A stretch of 64,000 bases of DNA. Origin: Zobellia nedashkovskayae (GTDB taxonomy: Bacteria; Bacteroidota; Bacteroidia; Flavobacteriales; Flavobacteriaceae). The translations under genes were made by a program, and so were the position numbers. The stretch lies in the NCBI RefSeq assembly GCF_015330125.1, contig NZ_JADDXR010000002.1:434001-498000 (forward strand), in the 5' to 3' direction. Within the stretch, counting starts at the first letter, position 1. Every line of letters begins with the position of its first letter. The notes under the pieces were generated by a model. It was not told the DNA's origin. It searched no databases and worked only from the letters and a program-made list of their open reading frames with translations. Positions 18,839 to 27,174 of the stretch are shown here, one piece after another.

Positions 18839-18902
18839 TTGTTTAACAAAGTATTAAGTTATATTTGGTAAACCAATTTGGTAAACCAGTATGGAAAACC
18901 AA
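18839..18902 (+). promoter_or_regulatory. susC2 promoter with triple GntR-type operator
   Basis: A -33 TTG (18839-18841) and a -7 element TATATTTG (18860-18867) are 18 nt apart, which fits the Bacteroidetes promoter rule. Operators follow at TTGGTAAACCAA (18865-18876), TTGGTAAACCAG (18878-18889) and ATGGAAAACCAA (18891-18902), again at exact 13-bp steps. The whole block is nearly identical to the susC1 promoter, so both transport systems are probably under the same repressor or repressor pair. Confidence 0.78.
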
Positions 18903-18971
18903 TTGAATTTAATAATTTTTGACTAATATTTATCAAAAAAACACTTTATGAAACTGTAACATACTGTAATG

Positions 18972-19105
18972 AAAAAAGAATGGGGTTCACCCATAATTTT
19001 TTTGCAAAGTCACTTCTTTATGAAGGAAAGTAACACTTAGAACATGTACTTTTTACTACGCACGCTCATCGTTATATTATAAATAATTCAGGGACATTAA
19101 TGAGT
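18972..19105 (+). promoter_or_regulatory. Structured 5' leader of susC2
   Basis: It matches the susC1 leader in order and spacing: a terminator-like hairpin (ATGGG/CCCAT, 18980-18994, flanked by A- and T-runs), the CACTTC...GAAGGAAAGTAACAC segment, and a CTCAT/ATGAG stem (19065-19104). Sequence between these parts differs from copy one. Preservation of hairpins in diverged copies suggests a working leader RNA. Confidence 0.5.
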
Positions 19106-19196
19106 ATTGCACCCTAGTAAATTGAAGATTAAACAAGACTCTCATTTAGGCGCTTGGCCTAAAATTAATTAACATTACTAACTTAACATTAAACAA

Positions 19197-22100
19197 ATGA
19201 ATTTTAAATCTCAACTAACACTTATAGCGTTATTGTGTTTCAACATATCGCTATTTGCACAAGACGGTTACACTTTGACCGGTACCGTATCTGATGATAC
19301 AAATGTACCTGTTCCTGGGGCTAGTGTAATTATTCAAAACACAACAACAGGAACCTCTACCGATTTTGATGGTAATTATTCTATTGAAGTTACTAATGGC
19401 GATGTATTGGAAATTTCATCGCTAGGTTTTTCCACAAAAATAGTTACTGTAGATGGTCAAGAAACTCTTAATGTTATTCTTGCTACAGACGCAAGCCTTC
19501 TTGAAGAAGTTGTAGTAGTAGGATATGGTGCTCGAAAAAAGAGTGACATTACAGGTTCTGTATCATCTGTAAAATCTGAAGAACTAAACGCATACCCTGT
19601 ATTAAATGCTGAGCAAGCACTTCAAGGGCGTGCAGCAGGTGTAGTTGTACAGTCTAATAACGGTGGTGAGCCAGGAGCTCCTATCAGTATTAAAATTAGA
19701 GGTAACACATCAATTAATGCAAGTAGTGCCCCATTAATAGTTGTTGATGGTTTCGTTGGTGCTTCCATGCCACAGGCAAATGACATTGAGTCTATGGAAG
19801 TTTTAAAAGATGCTTCTGCAACAGCAATATATGGTTCTAGGGGTTCCAATGGTGTAGTATTGGTAACTACTAAAAAAGGTAAAAGTGGCAGATTAACTAT
19901 TGAAGCCAATACGACTTACGCTATTCAAAACATTTCAAATAGACTAGATTTATTGAATGCCGATGAATTTGCTAATTATCAAAATCAGATAAGGACTAAC
20001 AATGGCGTTACTACTCCTTATGCACAAGGACCTGCAAACACAGACTGGCAGGACTTAATTTACACAACTGGTAGCACATCTAATCAACAAGTTTCTTTTT
20101 CAGGTGGAAGTGATAAAATAAATTTTTATGCTTCTGCAAACTATTTTAAACAAGATGGTATTATAGTTAATTCAGATTTTGAAAGATTAACTTTTCTGTC
20201 TAACGTTGATGCTCAAGTAACAGACAAACTGAAATTGGGAATGAACCTTTTTGGTAGTAGAGGAACTAAAAATGGTTCAGCTACTCAATCAAACGGTTCT
20301 GTTTCTGCAGGTGGAGATGATGTAATTACTTTAGCATTGAGATATGCTCCGGATCAACCTGTATATAATGCAGATGGGAGTTTCACATTTGGTAATACTG
20401 TTGGTGACCCGGTTGATAATCCATTCGCAGTTGCTACAGCAAGAATAGACGAAACTAAAACAGATAATTTTAGAGCAAATTTTTATGCGAATTATGAAAT
20501 TTTAGAAGGTCTTACTTTTAAAACTACATTTGGTTTAAGTACGGAAAATCAAACTAGAGGAATTTACCTGCCATCATTATTGACTCAGACAGCTGGTGGA
20601 GATAGCGGTAGAGCTAGTGTTGAGAGCGATAAAGAAACTAGTCTTTTAAGTGAAAACTATTTAACCTATACTAAGGAAATAGGAAAAGGAAACTTAACCT
20701 TATTAGGTGGTTATTCTTATCAAAAAACTGTTTCAGAAAACTTTTATTCAGAAGCAACAGGTTTTATTTCTGATGCTTTTTCTTACTATGGTTTAGGTTC
20801 GGCTACAAATATATTACAACCAGATGCTTCAAAATCAGAAGTAGAAATTCAATCTCAATTCGGGAGGATTAACTATGATTTTGATGATAAATATTTACTA
20901 ACAGCTACTGTCAGAAGAGATGGTGCATCTAACTTTGCAGAAAATGAAAAATATGCTATTTTTCCATCTGCAGCTTTAGGTTGGAAATTATCAAATGAAA
21001 ACTTTCTTAAAGACAATAAAACATTTTCTAATGTAAAATTAAGAGCCAGTTATGGTGTGACCGGTAACCCATCAATTGGCGCTTATGAGTCTTTAGCAAG
21101 GCTTGAAACGCTTTACGCCTCTAGTAATGGGCAAACTGTAAGTGCAGTTACACCGGAACAACCTTCCAACCCAGATTTAAAATGGGAATCTTCTTATCAA
21201 ACAAACTTTGGTCTTGATTTAGGTTTTGCCAATAATAGAATTACGCTTTCATTAGACTACTACACTATTGATACTAAAGACCTAATATTAACGGACAATA
21301 GTATAACTGAATACTTAGGTTTTTCGGGTGATGATATCTTAGCCAACGTTGGTGAGATAAACAACAGAGGTTTGGAGATAGCTTTGAGTACTAAAAATAT
21401 TGTGAAAGAAGACTTTAGATGGACTACAGACTTCAATATAGCTTTTAACAAAAATGAAGTTAGAAGTTTGGTAAACGACGCAGATTTATTCTTCGATGCT
21501 ACACCAAGTTATTTTAGCCATGATAGAAGTTATGTTCTGAGAGTAGGTGAAGAAGTTGGTCTTTTTTGGGGATATGATTACGCAGGCGTATACCAAGGAG
21601 GTGCAGCACCAGCAGGAACAGCTCCTTTATCAGGAGGTGTAGCAGGTGACCCATTATTCGCTGATTTAGATAATAGCGGTGACATTACTGAAGACGATAG
21701 AACTACTATAGGAAACCCAAATGCAGACTATACTTGGGGTCTTACGAACAACTTTAGCTATAAAAATTTAGATTTAAGTATCTTTTTTCAAGGTTCACAG
21801 GGAGGCGATATTTTCAACTTGACTAATGTACAGTTGACTAATGGAGATGCAAATACTACTAGAGACTATTACAATAACGCTTGGACATCTACAAATACTA
21901 ATACAAATCAGCCACGTGTAGGAAATAATAGTAATAGAGAAATTTCTTCTCGCTTTGTTGAAGATGGAAGTTATATTAGACTAAAAAACATATCATTAGG
22001 ATATACAATACCATCCGATATTGTAGAGAAATTAGGTATTGATATGCTTAGATTATCTTTAAGTGCACAGAACTTATTGACTTTCACAGATTATTCAGGA

Positions 22101-22232
22101 TTAGATCCAGAAGTTAGTTATTACGGTTCTAATGGTGATAATAATACATCTGCTAATACTGCCCAAGGTTTTGATTTTGGAAATTACCCAACTGTAAGAT
22201 CCTTTAACATAGGGGTTAATTTGAAGTTTTAA
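19197..22232 (+). CDS. SusC-like TonB-dependent outer-membrane transporter (second)
   Basis: SusC/RagA-type receptor, 1011 residues, paralogous to the one at 4401 and closest to it in the signal peptide and regulatory domain (about 21-95). Plug domain begins after VVVGYGARKKS; the barrel ends FNIGVNLKF. The middle and C-terminal barrel differ clearly from SusC1, so the two may prefer different alginate oligomers (block type or size). It is followed after 24 nt by its own susD. The promoter, operators and leader are near-copies of those of susC1. Confidence 0.92.
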   Translation: MNFKSQLTLIALLCFNISLFAQDGYTLTGTVSDDTNVPVPGASVIIQNTTTGTSTDFDGNYSIEVTNGDVLEISSLGFSTKIVTVDGQETLNVILATDASLLEEVVVVGYGARKKSDITGSVSSVKSEELNAYPVLNAEQALQGRAAGVVVQSNNGGEPGAPISIKIRGNTSINASSAPLIVVDGFVGASMPQANDIESMEVLKDASATAIYGSRGSNGVVLVTTKKGKSGRLTIEANTTYAIQNISNRLDLLNADEFANYQNQIRTNNGVTTPYAQGPANTDWQDLIYTTGSTSNQQVSFSGGSDKINFYASANYFKQDGIIVNSDFERLTFLSNVDAQVTDKLKLGMNLFGSRGTKNGSATQSNGSVSAGGDDVITLALRYAPDQPVYNADGSFTFGNTVGDPVDNPFAVATARIDETKTDNFRANFYANYEILEGLTFKTTFGLSTENQTRGIYLPSLLTQTAGGDSGRASVESDKETSLLSENYLTYTKEIGKGNLTLLGGYSYQKTVSENFYSEATGFISDAFSYYGLGSATNILQPDASKSEVEIQSQFGRINYDFDDKYLLTATVRRDGASNFAENEKYAIFPSAALGWKLSNENFLKDNKTFSNVKLRASYGVTGNPSIGAYESLARLETLYASSNGQTVSAVTPEQPSNPDLKWESSYQTNFGLDLGFANNRITLSLDYYTIDTKDLILTDNSITEYLGFSGDDILANVGEINNRGLEIALSTKNIVKEDFRWTTDFNIAFNKNEVRSLVNDADLFFDATPSYFSHDRSYVLRVGEEVGLFWGYDYAGVYQGGAAPAGTAPLSGGVAGDPLFADLDNSGDITEDDRTTIGNPNADYTWGLTNNFSYKNLDLSIFFQGSQGGDIFNLTNVQLTNGDANTTRDYYNNAWTSTNTNTNQPRVGNNSNREISSRFVEDGSYIRLKNISLGYTIPSDIVEKLGIDMLRLSLSAQNLLTFTDYSGLDPEVSYYGSNGDNNTSANTAQGFDFGNYPTVRSFNIGVNLKF

Positions 22233-22256
22233 TAAGAATTAATTTAAAATATAAAT

Positions 22257-23786
22257 ATGAAAACATATAAATTATTACTGTTATTGATTGGTTTTTCAAT
22301 AATGGGTTGCTCAGATTTGGAAGAAGAACCTGTTGGTTTATTAGCAGTTGATGGTTTTTTTGAAACTACAACAAATATACAAACAGCAGTAGATGGATCT
22401 TTGACTCATGCTATCAACGAAAAGTTTTGGGGAAGAAAACTTTCTATAGCTTTAATGTTACGCTCTGATATGGTAAGTCTTGCCTCTAACGAAACAAGAA
22501 GAGTTGAGATGAATGAATTCACTACGCTCGGTAGTAATGGAATGATTAGTGAATTCTGGCCAAGAACATATCAAGGAATTGCTGCTGCAAACGGAGCCAT
22601 TGCTGGTGCTGAAGATGTAGACGTTGCTGATGAAATCAAAAACCCGATAACTGCACAAGCTTATTTTGCAAGAGCTTTCTACTATTTTCATTTGGTAAGA
22701 CTTTTTGGAGATGTGCCTTATATCGATGAGCCCATAATAGATGTTGATGCGATGACTTCTATAAGTAGAACTCCAGCAGCAGAAGTATATGAAAAAATCA
22801 TTGCAGACTTAGAATATGCTAAAACCTGGTTGCCTACTACAGTAACATCAAGAGCTATACCTTCTAAAGCAGCAGCTAGCTCTTATTTAGCTTTGGTTTA
22901 TTTAACGATGGAAGAATGGCAAAACGCTTCTGACGAAGCTAAAGAAGTGATAAATAATGCTGGAACTTATGGATTAGCTTTAGATGAAGATTTTCAAAAC
23001 CTATTTAATGCCGAAGAAATAGACGCATCACCAGAACCTATTTTCTCTTTAGATTATAATAATTTTGAAGCGGATGATAATGCCTATGATCAAATAGCTC
23101 CAATGACGGGCATTAGAGGAGATGATAGAAACTTAGGAGGAGGCTGGTCAGTTGCAGTACCTACTCTTGAAGTATATACTACATGGAATCAAGATGATTA
23201 CAGAAGAGCCGTAAGTATGGATGACGAAGTATCAATTGGCGGTACTGTAGTGGATTACACTCAATTTGATATCAGTGGACACGAATTCGCTAAGAACAAC
23301 CCATATATCGCTAAATACACACGTTTTCCTGAGCCATTTGCTCGTGCAAATGCTAGAGCAACTAGTCATAATTATTCTATGATTCGTTACGCAGAAGTAT
23401 TATTAATCGCAGCAGAAGCCGCTGTTGAATTAGGTGATAATGCCTCAGCTCTTAATTATATAAATCAAGTAAGAGCTAGAGCAAGAAAAGGTGGAGTAAC
23501 AGGAACTGGTGCCGGTGTAGAGGTAGTTGTTGATCCTAGCGCCGAACCTGCAGATATTACAGGAACAGTTACTATTGATGATGTACTGGAAGAACGTAGA
23601 TTAGAGTTTGCTTTTGAGGGCATAAGATGGTACGATATTGCTAGAAGAAAGATAGGCGCTCAAGTATTCAACGCCTCTGGATTAGAAGGCGAAAAGCCAT
23701 TCTTTACTGTAGATGATTACTTATTACCATTACCTGAAGATGAGTTAGAAAGAAATCCAAACTTAACACAAAATCCAGGATACTAA
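22257..23786 (+). CDS. SusD-like glycan-binding lipoprotein (second)
   Basis: SusD/RagB lipoprotein, 509 residues, partner of SusC2. Lipobox SIMGC-SD. TPR region includes AQAYFARAFYYFHLVRLFG (about 140-160); the C-terminal part contains EERRLEFAFEGIRWYDIARRK and ends LTQNPGY. It is only distantly similar to SusD1. No extra binding lipoproteins follow, unlike in the first module; the next gene is the second gntR. Confidence 0.92.
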   Translation: MKTYKLLLLLIGFSIMGCSDLEEEPVGLLAVDGFFETTTNIQTAVDGSLTHAINEKFWGRKLSIALMLRSDMVSLASNETRRVEMNEFTTLGSNGMISEFWPRTYQGIAAANGAIAGAEDVDVADEIKNPITAQAYFARAFYYFHLVRLFGDVPYIDEPIIDVDAMTSISRTPAAEVYEKIIADLEYAKTWLPTTVTSRAIPSKAAASSYLALVYLTMEEWQNASDEAKEVINNAGTYGLALDEDFQNLFNAEEIDASPEPIFSLDYNNFEADDNAYDQIAPMTGIRGDDRNLGGGWSVAVPTLEVYTTWNQDDYRRAVSMDDEVSIGGTVVDYTQFDISGHEFAKNNPYIAKYTRFPEPFARANARATSHNYSMIRYAEVLLIAAEAAVELGDNASALNYINQVRARARKGGVTGTGAGVEVVVDPSAEPADITGTVTIDDVLEERRLEFAFEGIRWYDIARRKIGAQVFNASGLEGEKPFFTVDDYLLPLPEDELERNPNLTQNPGY

Positions 23787-23907
23787 TACTTCATTTCCTT
23801 GATTAATGATTAAGGTGATATTTTAACTAAAAAGATTAATTATAACTAAAACCCATAAAGGGAATATAAAGAATACGAAGAATGTTGTTTTGAGTTAGAT
23901 TGAGAGT

Positions 23908-23944
23908 AATTTTGCCGGCTCGCTCACCACGAGTCGGTAAAATT
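23908..23944. promoter_or_regulatory. Conserved covarying hairpin before the second gntR
   Basis: Second copy of the 15-bp hairpin with loop CTCACCA (arms 23908-23922 and 23930-23944), including the upstream shared stretch TTGTTTTGAGTTAG. Relative to the copy at 13466 a C-G pair has become a T-A pair, preserving the stem. Confidence 0.65.
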
Positions 23945-24003
23945 TTTAAAATCTCCAGACCCTTTAGAAACCAAACTCTTTAAAGCAAAAAATACTTTTT
24001 TAG

Positions 24004-24048
24004 TACATTTGTTTTAATTATTTTTAACAAACCAATCTGGTTAACCAA
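24004..24048 (+). promoter_or_regulatory. Promoter and operators of the second gntR
   Basis: A -7 element TACATTTG (24004-24011) is followed by a degraded site TTAACAAACCAA (24024-24035) and a good site CTGGTTAACCAA (24037-24048), again 13 bp apart. The sites lie downstream of the -7 box and 20 nt before the gntR start, which suggests that this regulator represses itself. Confidence 0.68.
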
Positions 24049-24068
24049 TTTTCAACATACTGTCCCCT

Positions 24069-24797
24069 ATGAAATTAGAAATACTGACTAAGCACGAAAA
24101 CAGAGAAATACAAAATAGTATTATTTCAAAAATTCGTGATCTCATTAATTATAAAAATCTTGAACCAGGTGATAAGTTACCTGCCGAGAGAGTACTATCT
24201 GAGAAATTTGAAGTCAGCAGAAGTAGTGTTCGTGAAGCAATCCAAAAACTGGAATTTTATGGAATATTAAATTCCAAACCGCAAAGCGGAACGTTTATTT
24301 CAAATATTGGTCAAATTGCCATGAATGGTATGATCGATGATATTCTAAGTTTAGAAGAACAAGATTTTAAATCACTAGTAGAAACACGTATTCTACTTGA
24401 ACTAAAAACAGTAAGATTAGCCGCACTGAGAAGAACAGATGAGGATTTAGAACGAATTAAATCTGCTTTTGATGCTTATAAAATAAAGATGATTGCTGGT
24501 GAAGATTGTCTAGAAGAAGATTTGCTTTTTCATTTAGCAGTAGCAGCTGCAAGTAAGAATAGTACCATGAACACACTCATGCTACTAATAACGCCAGAGA
24601 TTATAGTTGCTTATGCCAAAGACCCTGTCTGCAAAGGTGATGTAGCCTTATCAGAAGTCAAAAAGCATGAAGACATTTACATGGCTATTTTAAATCAAGA
24701 CCCAAAATTAGCTAAAGAAACGATGAAGGTACACTTTAGTAAATTGTACGATTACATCTACGGTGAAGACCGAAAAATAAAATTAAAGAAAGGATAA
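24069..24797 (+). CDS. FadR-type GntR transcription regulator (second)
   Basis: Paralogue of the regulator at 13597, 242 residues, nearly identical over the winged helix (LPAERVLSEKFEVSRSSVREAIQ) and highly similar in the FCD ligand domain; differences cluster in the FCD half. The two would read the same operators, and may sense slightly different ligands or have redundant roles. It has operators before it, unlike the first copy, so it is probably self-regulated. DNA just after the stop resembles DNA after the first copy, showing that the duplication extended past the gene. Confidence 0.9.
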   Translation: MKLEILTKHENREIQNSIISKIRDLINYKNLEPGDKLPAERVLSEKFEVSRSSVREAIQKLEFYGILNSKPQSGTFISNIGQIAMNGMIDDILSLEEQDFKSLVETRILLELKTVRLAALRRTDEDLERIKSAFDAYKIKMIAGEDCLEEDLLFHLAVAAASKNSTMNTLMLLITPEIIVAYAKDPVCKGDVALSEVKKHEDIYMAILNQDPKLAKETMKVHFSKLYDYIYGEDRKIKLKKG

Positions 24798-24905
24798 AAG
24801 TGCACAATTTATCCTCTTAATAGATACTGAAGGAAAACTAATACATAAAAACAACTTATTCAATGAAGATAAACGGCTAGAGCCGTTAGAATTCTATCCT
24901 AATTT

Positions 24906-24931
24906 ACAAAGTATTTAAGTTACTTAAATAC
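24906..24931. promoter_or_regulatory. 21-bp palindrome before the MFS transporter gene
   Basis: GTATTTAAGT and ACTTAAATAC (24911-24931) form a perfect inverted repeat around one T, 90 nt before the MFS start. Together with the bases before it (ACAAAGTATTTAAGTTA, 24906-24922) it matches, with one extra T, ACAAAGTATTAAGTTA in both susC promoters. It may be a site for an activator or second regulator shared by transport genes. A small hairpin AACGGC/GCCGTT lies at 24872-24887, perhaps ending the gntR transcript. Confidence 0.5.
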
Positions 24932-25020
24932 AAGCATTTAGAATTGCTTATCTCCTATTTTTATAAATACGGCCAGCCATTCCTATGCCCATATATTAAG
25001 AACAATTTAAAAGAACGAAG

Positions 25021-26322
25021 ATGAAATTGAAAGGATTAAGATGGTGGGTTATAGGTTTAATTGCCTTAGCTACCGTTATCAATTATATTGATCGACAAGC
25101 ATTACCCGTTCTATGGCCAGACATTGCTGAGGATTTATATCCAGATAAAACGCCTGACGAACGAAAAGAAATTTATGCATTTATCTCCACACTATTTATC
25201 TTTTCTTACGCATTTGGTCAGTCCATTTTCGGAAAGATATTTGACAAATACGGAACAAGAATAGGTTTTGCGCTTTCCATTGGTTTTTGGTCCATTGCAA
25301 CGGGATTACATGCTTTTGCTAAAGGAATATTTACGTTAAGTATTTTCCGTTCTTTATTAGGGGTTTCCGAAGCCGGTAACTGGCCTGGAGCAGCCAAAGC
25401 CAATGCAGAATGGTTTCCTACAAAAGAAAGAGCCTTTGCACAAGGACTTTTCAATTCTGGTGCAGCTATTGGAGGTATCATTGCCTTTCCTACTATTGGA
25501 TTACTATCTGTCTATTTTAGTTGGAACTGGATTTTTATATTAGTAGGTGTAACAGGTTTACTATGGCTTATTCCCTGGTGGATTTTAGTAAAATCTCCAC
25601 CTAAAAACCACCCTTGGATTTCAGATGAAGAACGCACGTACATCTTAACGGGACAGAAGAACCAAGATAAAGATGAAGATGGAGAACCAGATGATGGTTA
25701 CAATCCAGAAACTGGAAAGATGCTAAAGCATAAAGAAAGTTGGGGAGTTATTCTAGCATCTGCTGCCCTTGACCCTATTTGGTGGTTGTTTATTTTTTGG
25801 ATCCCAATTTACTTAAACGAGGTATATGGAATGGATGTAAAATCTATAGGTTTTTATGCCTGGGTGCCTTATGTTGGTGCCATGCTAGGAGCTTGGTTTG
25901 GCGGGCTATTAGCACAAAACCGTATTAAAGCGGGCTGGACAGTGAACAAAACACGAAAGTTTGTAATTACCCTTGGATGTGTAATTATGCTACCTTTCTT
26001 ACTGTTAATGGCTAATCCTGGTGGACCAGAAACAGCCGTGGTATATATGGCACTTATTTTATTTGGTTTTCAAACAGCTATTGGAAATGTTCAAACCCTA
26101 CCGAGTGATTTATTCGGCGGAAAAACAGTAGGTACACTTTCTGGTTTTGCTGGTACGGCTGCTAAATTAGGAGCATTTGGATTGACAGCATTAGTACCTT
26201 GGCTTACGTCAGGAGGTAATTATACGCCAGCGTTTGTAATTGGTGCTGCCTTAGCTCTAATTACAATGGCAAGTGTTTGGTTTTTAATTCCAAATATTTC
26301 GCCGCTAAAAAGTAAAAATTAA
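25021..26322 (+). CDS. MFS uronate transporter (ACS family)
   Basis: Inner-membrane transporter of 433 residues, 12 predicted helices, of the anion:cation symporter family that includes hexuronate transporter ExuT. Motifs seen: INYIDRQALPVL in helix 1, the loop GKIFDKYGTRIGF and GVSEAGNWPGAAKANAEWFP in helices 4-5. A charged acidic loop (about 215-240, DKDEDGEPDDG) links the halves. In alginate loci this type imports DEH or oligouronate-derived monomers from the periplasm. It precedes the DEH reductase by 41 nt and probably shares its transcript. Confidence 0.87.
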   Translation: MKLKGLRWWVIGLIALATVINYIDRQALPVLWPDIAEDLYPDKTPDERKEIYAFISTLFIFSYAFGQSIFGKIFDKYGTRIGFALSIGFWSIATGLHAFAKGIFTLSIFRSLLGVSEAGNWPGAAKANAEWFPTKERAFAQGLFNSGAAIGGIIAFPTIGLLSVYFSWNWIFILVGVTGLLWLIPWWILVKSPPKNHPWISDEERTYILTGQKNQDKDEDGEPDDGYNPETGKMLKHKESWGVILASAALDPIWWLFIFWIPIYLNEVYGMDVKSIGFYAWVPYVGAMLGAWFGGLLAQNRIKAGWTVNKTRKFVITLGCVIMLPFLLLMANPGGPETAVVYMALILFGFQTAIGNVQTLPSDLFGGKTVGTLSGFAGTAAKLGAFGLTALVPWLTSGGNYTPAFVIGAALALITMASVWFLIPNISPLKSKN

Positions 26323-26363
26323 AACAAATTAACTAACACTAATTAATAGTAATTTACACAAAG

Positions 26364-27119
26364 ATGAAAGGAAAAGTAGCAGTAATAACAGGAGCAACTG
26401 GAGGAATTGGATTTGCAGTTGCAAAAAGATTAGGACAAGATGGTTTCACCGTAATTTTGAACGGTATTGAAGATGAAGCTGGTGCTCAAAGAGTAAAGGA
26501 GCTTACCGATGAAGGTATCACTGCCGAGTATTACGGTTTTGATGTTACAAAGGAAGATGAAGTAACAGCAAACATTAAAGCAATTGGTGAGAAGTACGGA
26601 AAAATCGATACGCTTGTAAACAATGCTGGTGGTTTAGGTGGAAGATCAAGATTTGAAGATATGACTACAGAATTCTACAGATCTGTAATGGCTTTAAACC
26701 TTGACTCAACATTCTTTGCATCTAGAGCAGCAATTCCTTACCTTAAAAAAGGAGAAGATGCCTCTATCATTAACTATACTTCTAACGCAGCTTGGACAGC
26801 AGGTGGACCAGGAGCAGGAATCTACGGAACTTCCAAAGCGGGCGTTCATGCTATCACTAAAGGATTAGCAAAAGATTTAGCTGAATATGGTATTAGAGTA
26901 AATGCTGTGTCTCCAGGTACAATAGACACTCCGTTTCACGCACAGATCAAAGCAACTAAACCAGAGGTTTTCGCTTCATGGGCTAACAGCATTATGTTAG
27001 GTAGATTGGGTCAGCCAGAAGATGTAGCTGGTGTTGTATCTTTCTTAGCTAGCAAAGATGCTAAATTCATTACTGCTGAAACTATCCAAATTGGTGGTGG
27101 ACAAGCTTTAGGAATCTAG
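26364..27119 (+). CDS. SDR oxidoreductase, probable DEH reductase
   Basis: Short-chain dehydrogenase of 251 residues, cytoplasmic. Cofactor motif TGATGGIG (9-16), NNAG near residue 88, catalytic Tyr154-x3-Lys158 (YGTSKAG) and the usual SPGTIDTP segment. In flavobacterial alginate clusters an SDR of this size reduces DEH to 2-keto-3-deoxygluconate (KDG). Here it stands between the MFS transporter and the KDG kinase, exactly where that step is needed. The SDR family is certain; NADH or NADPH preference and the exact substrate are inferred. Confidence 0.85.
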   Translation: MKGKVAVITGATGGIGFAVAKRLGQDGFTVILNGIEDEAGAQRVKELTDEGITAEYYGFDVTKEDEVTANIKAIGEKYGKIDTLVNNAGGLGGRSRFEDMTTEFYRSVMALNLDSTFFASRAAIPYLKKGEDASIINYTSNAAWTAGGPGAGIYGTSKAGVHAITKGLAKDLAEYGIRVNAVSPGTIDTPFHAQIKATKPEVFASWANSIMLGRLGQPEDVAGVVSFLASKDAKFITAETIQIGGGQALGI

Positions 27120-27142
27120 AAAATTCATTTTATAATACAATC

Positions 27143-27174
27143 AAGCCTTTCTTTTAATTAAGAAAGGCTTTTTT
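27143..27174. terminator. Shared terminator of the DEH reductase and lacI genes
   Basis: AAGCCTTTCTT (27143-27153) pairs with AAGAAAGGCTT (27160-27170), followed by a T-run. On the other strand the same hairpin is also preceded by A-rich DNA. The stop codon of the convergent lacI gene lies in the loop, so one arm is also its last codons. Confidence 0.85.
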
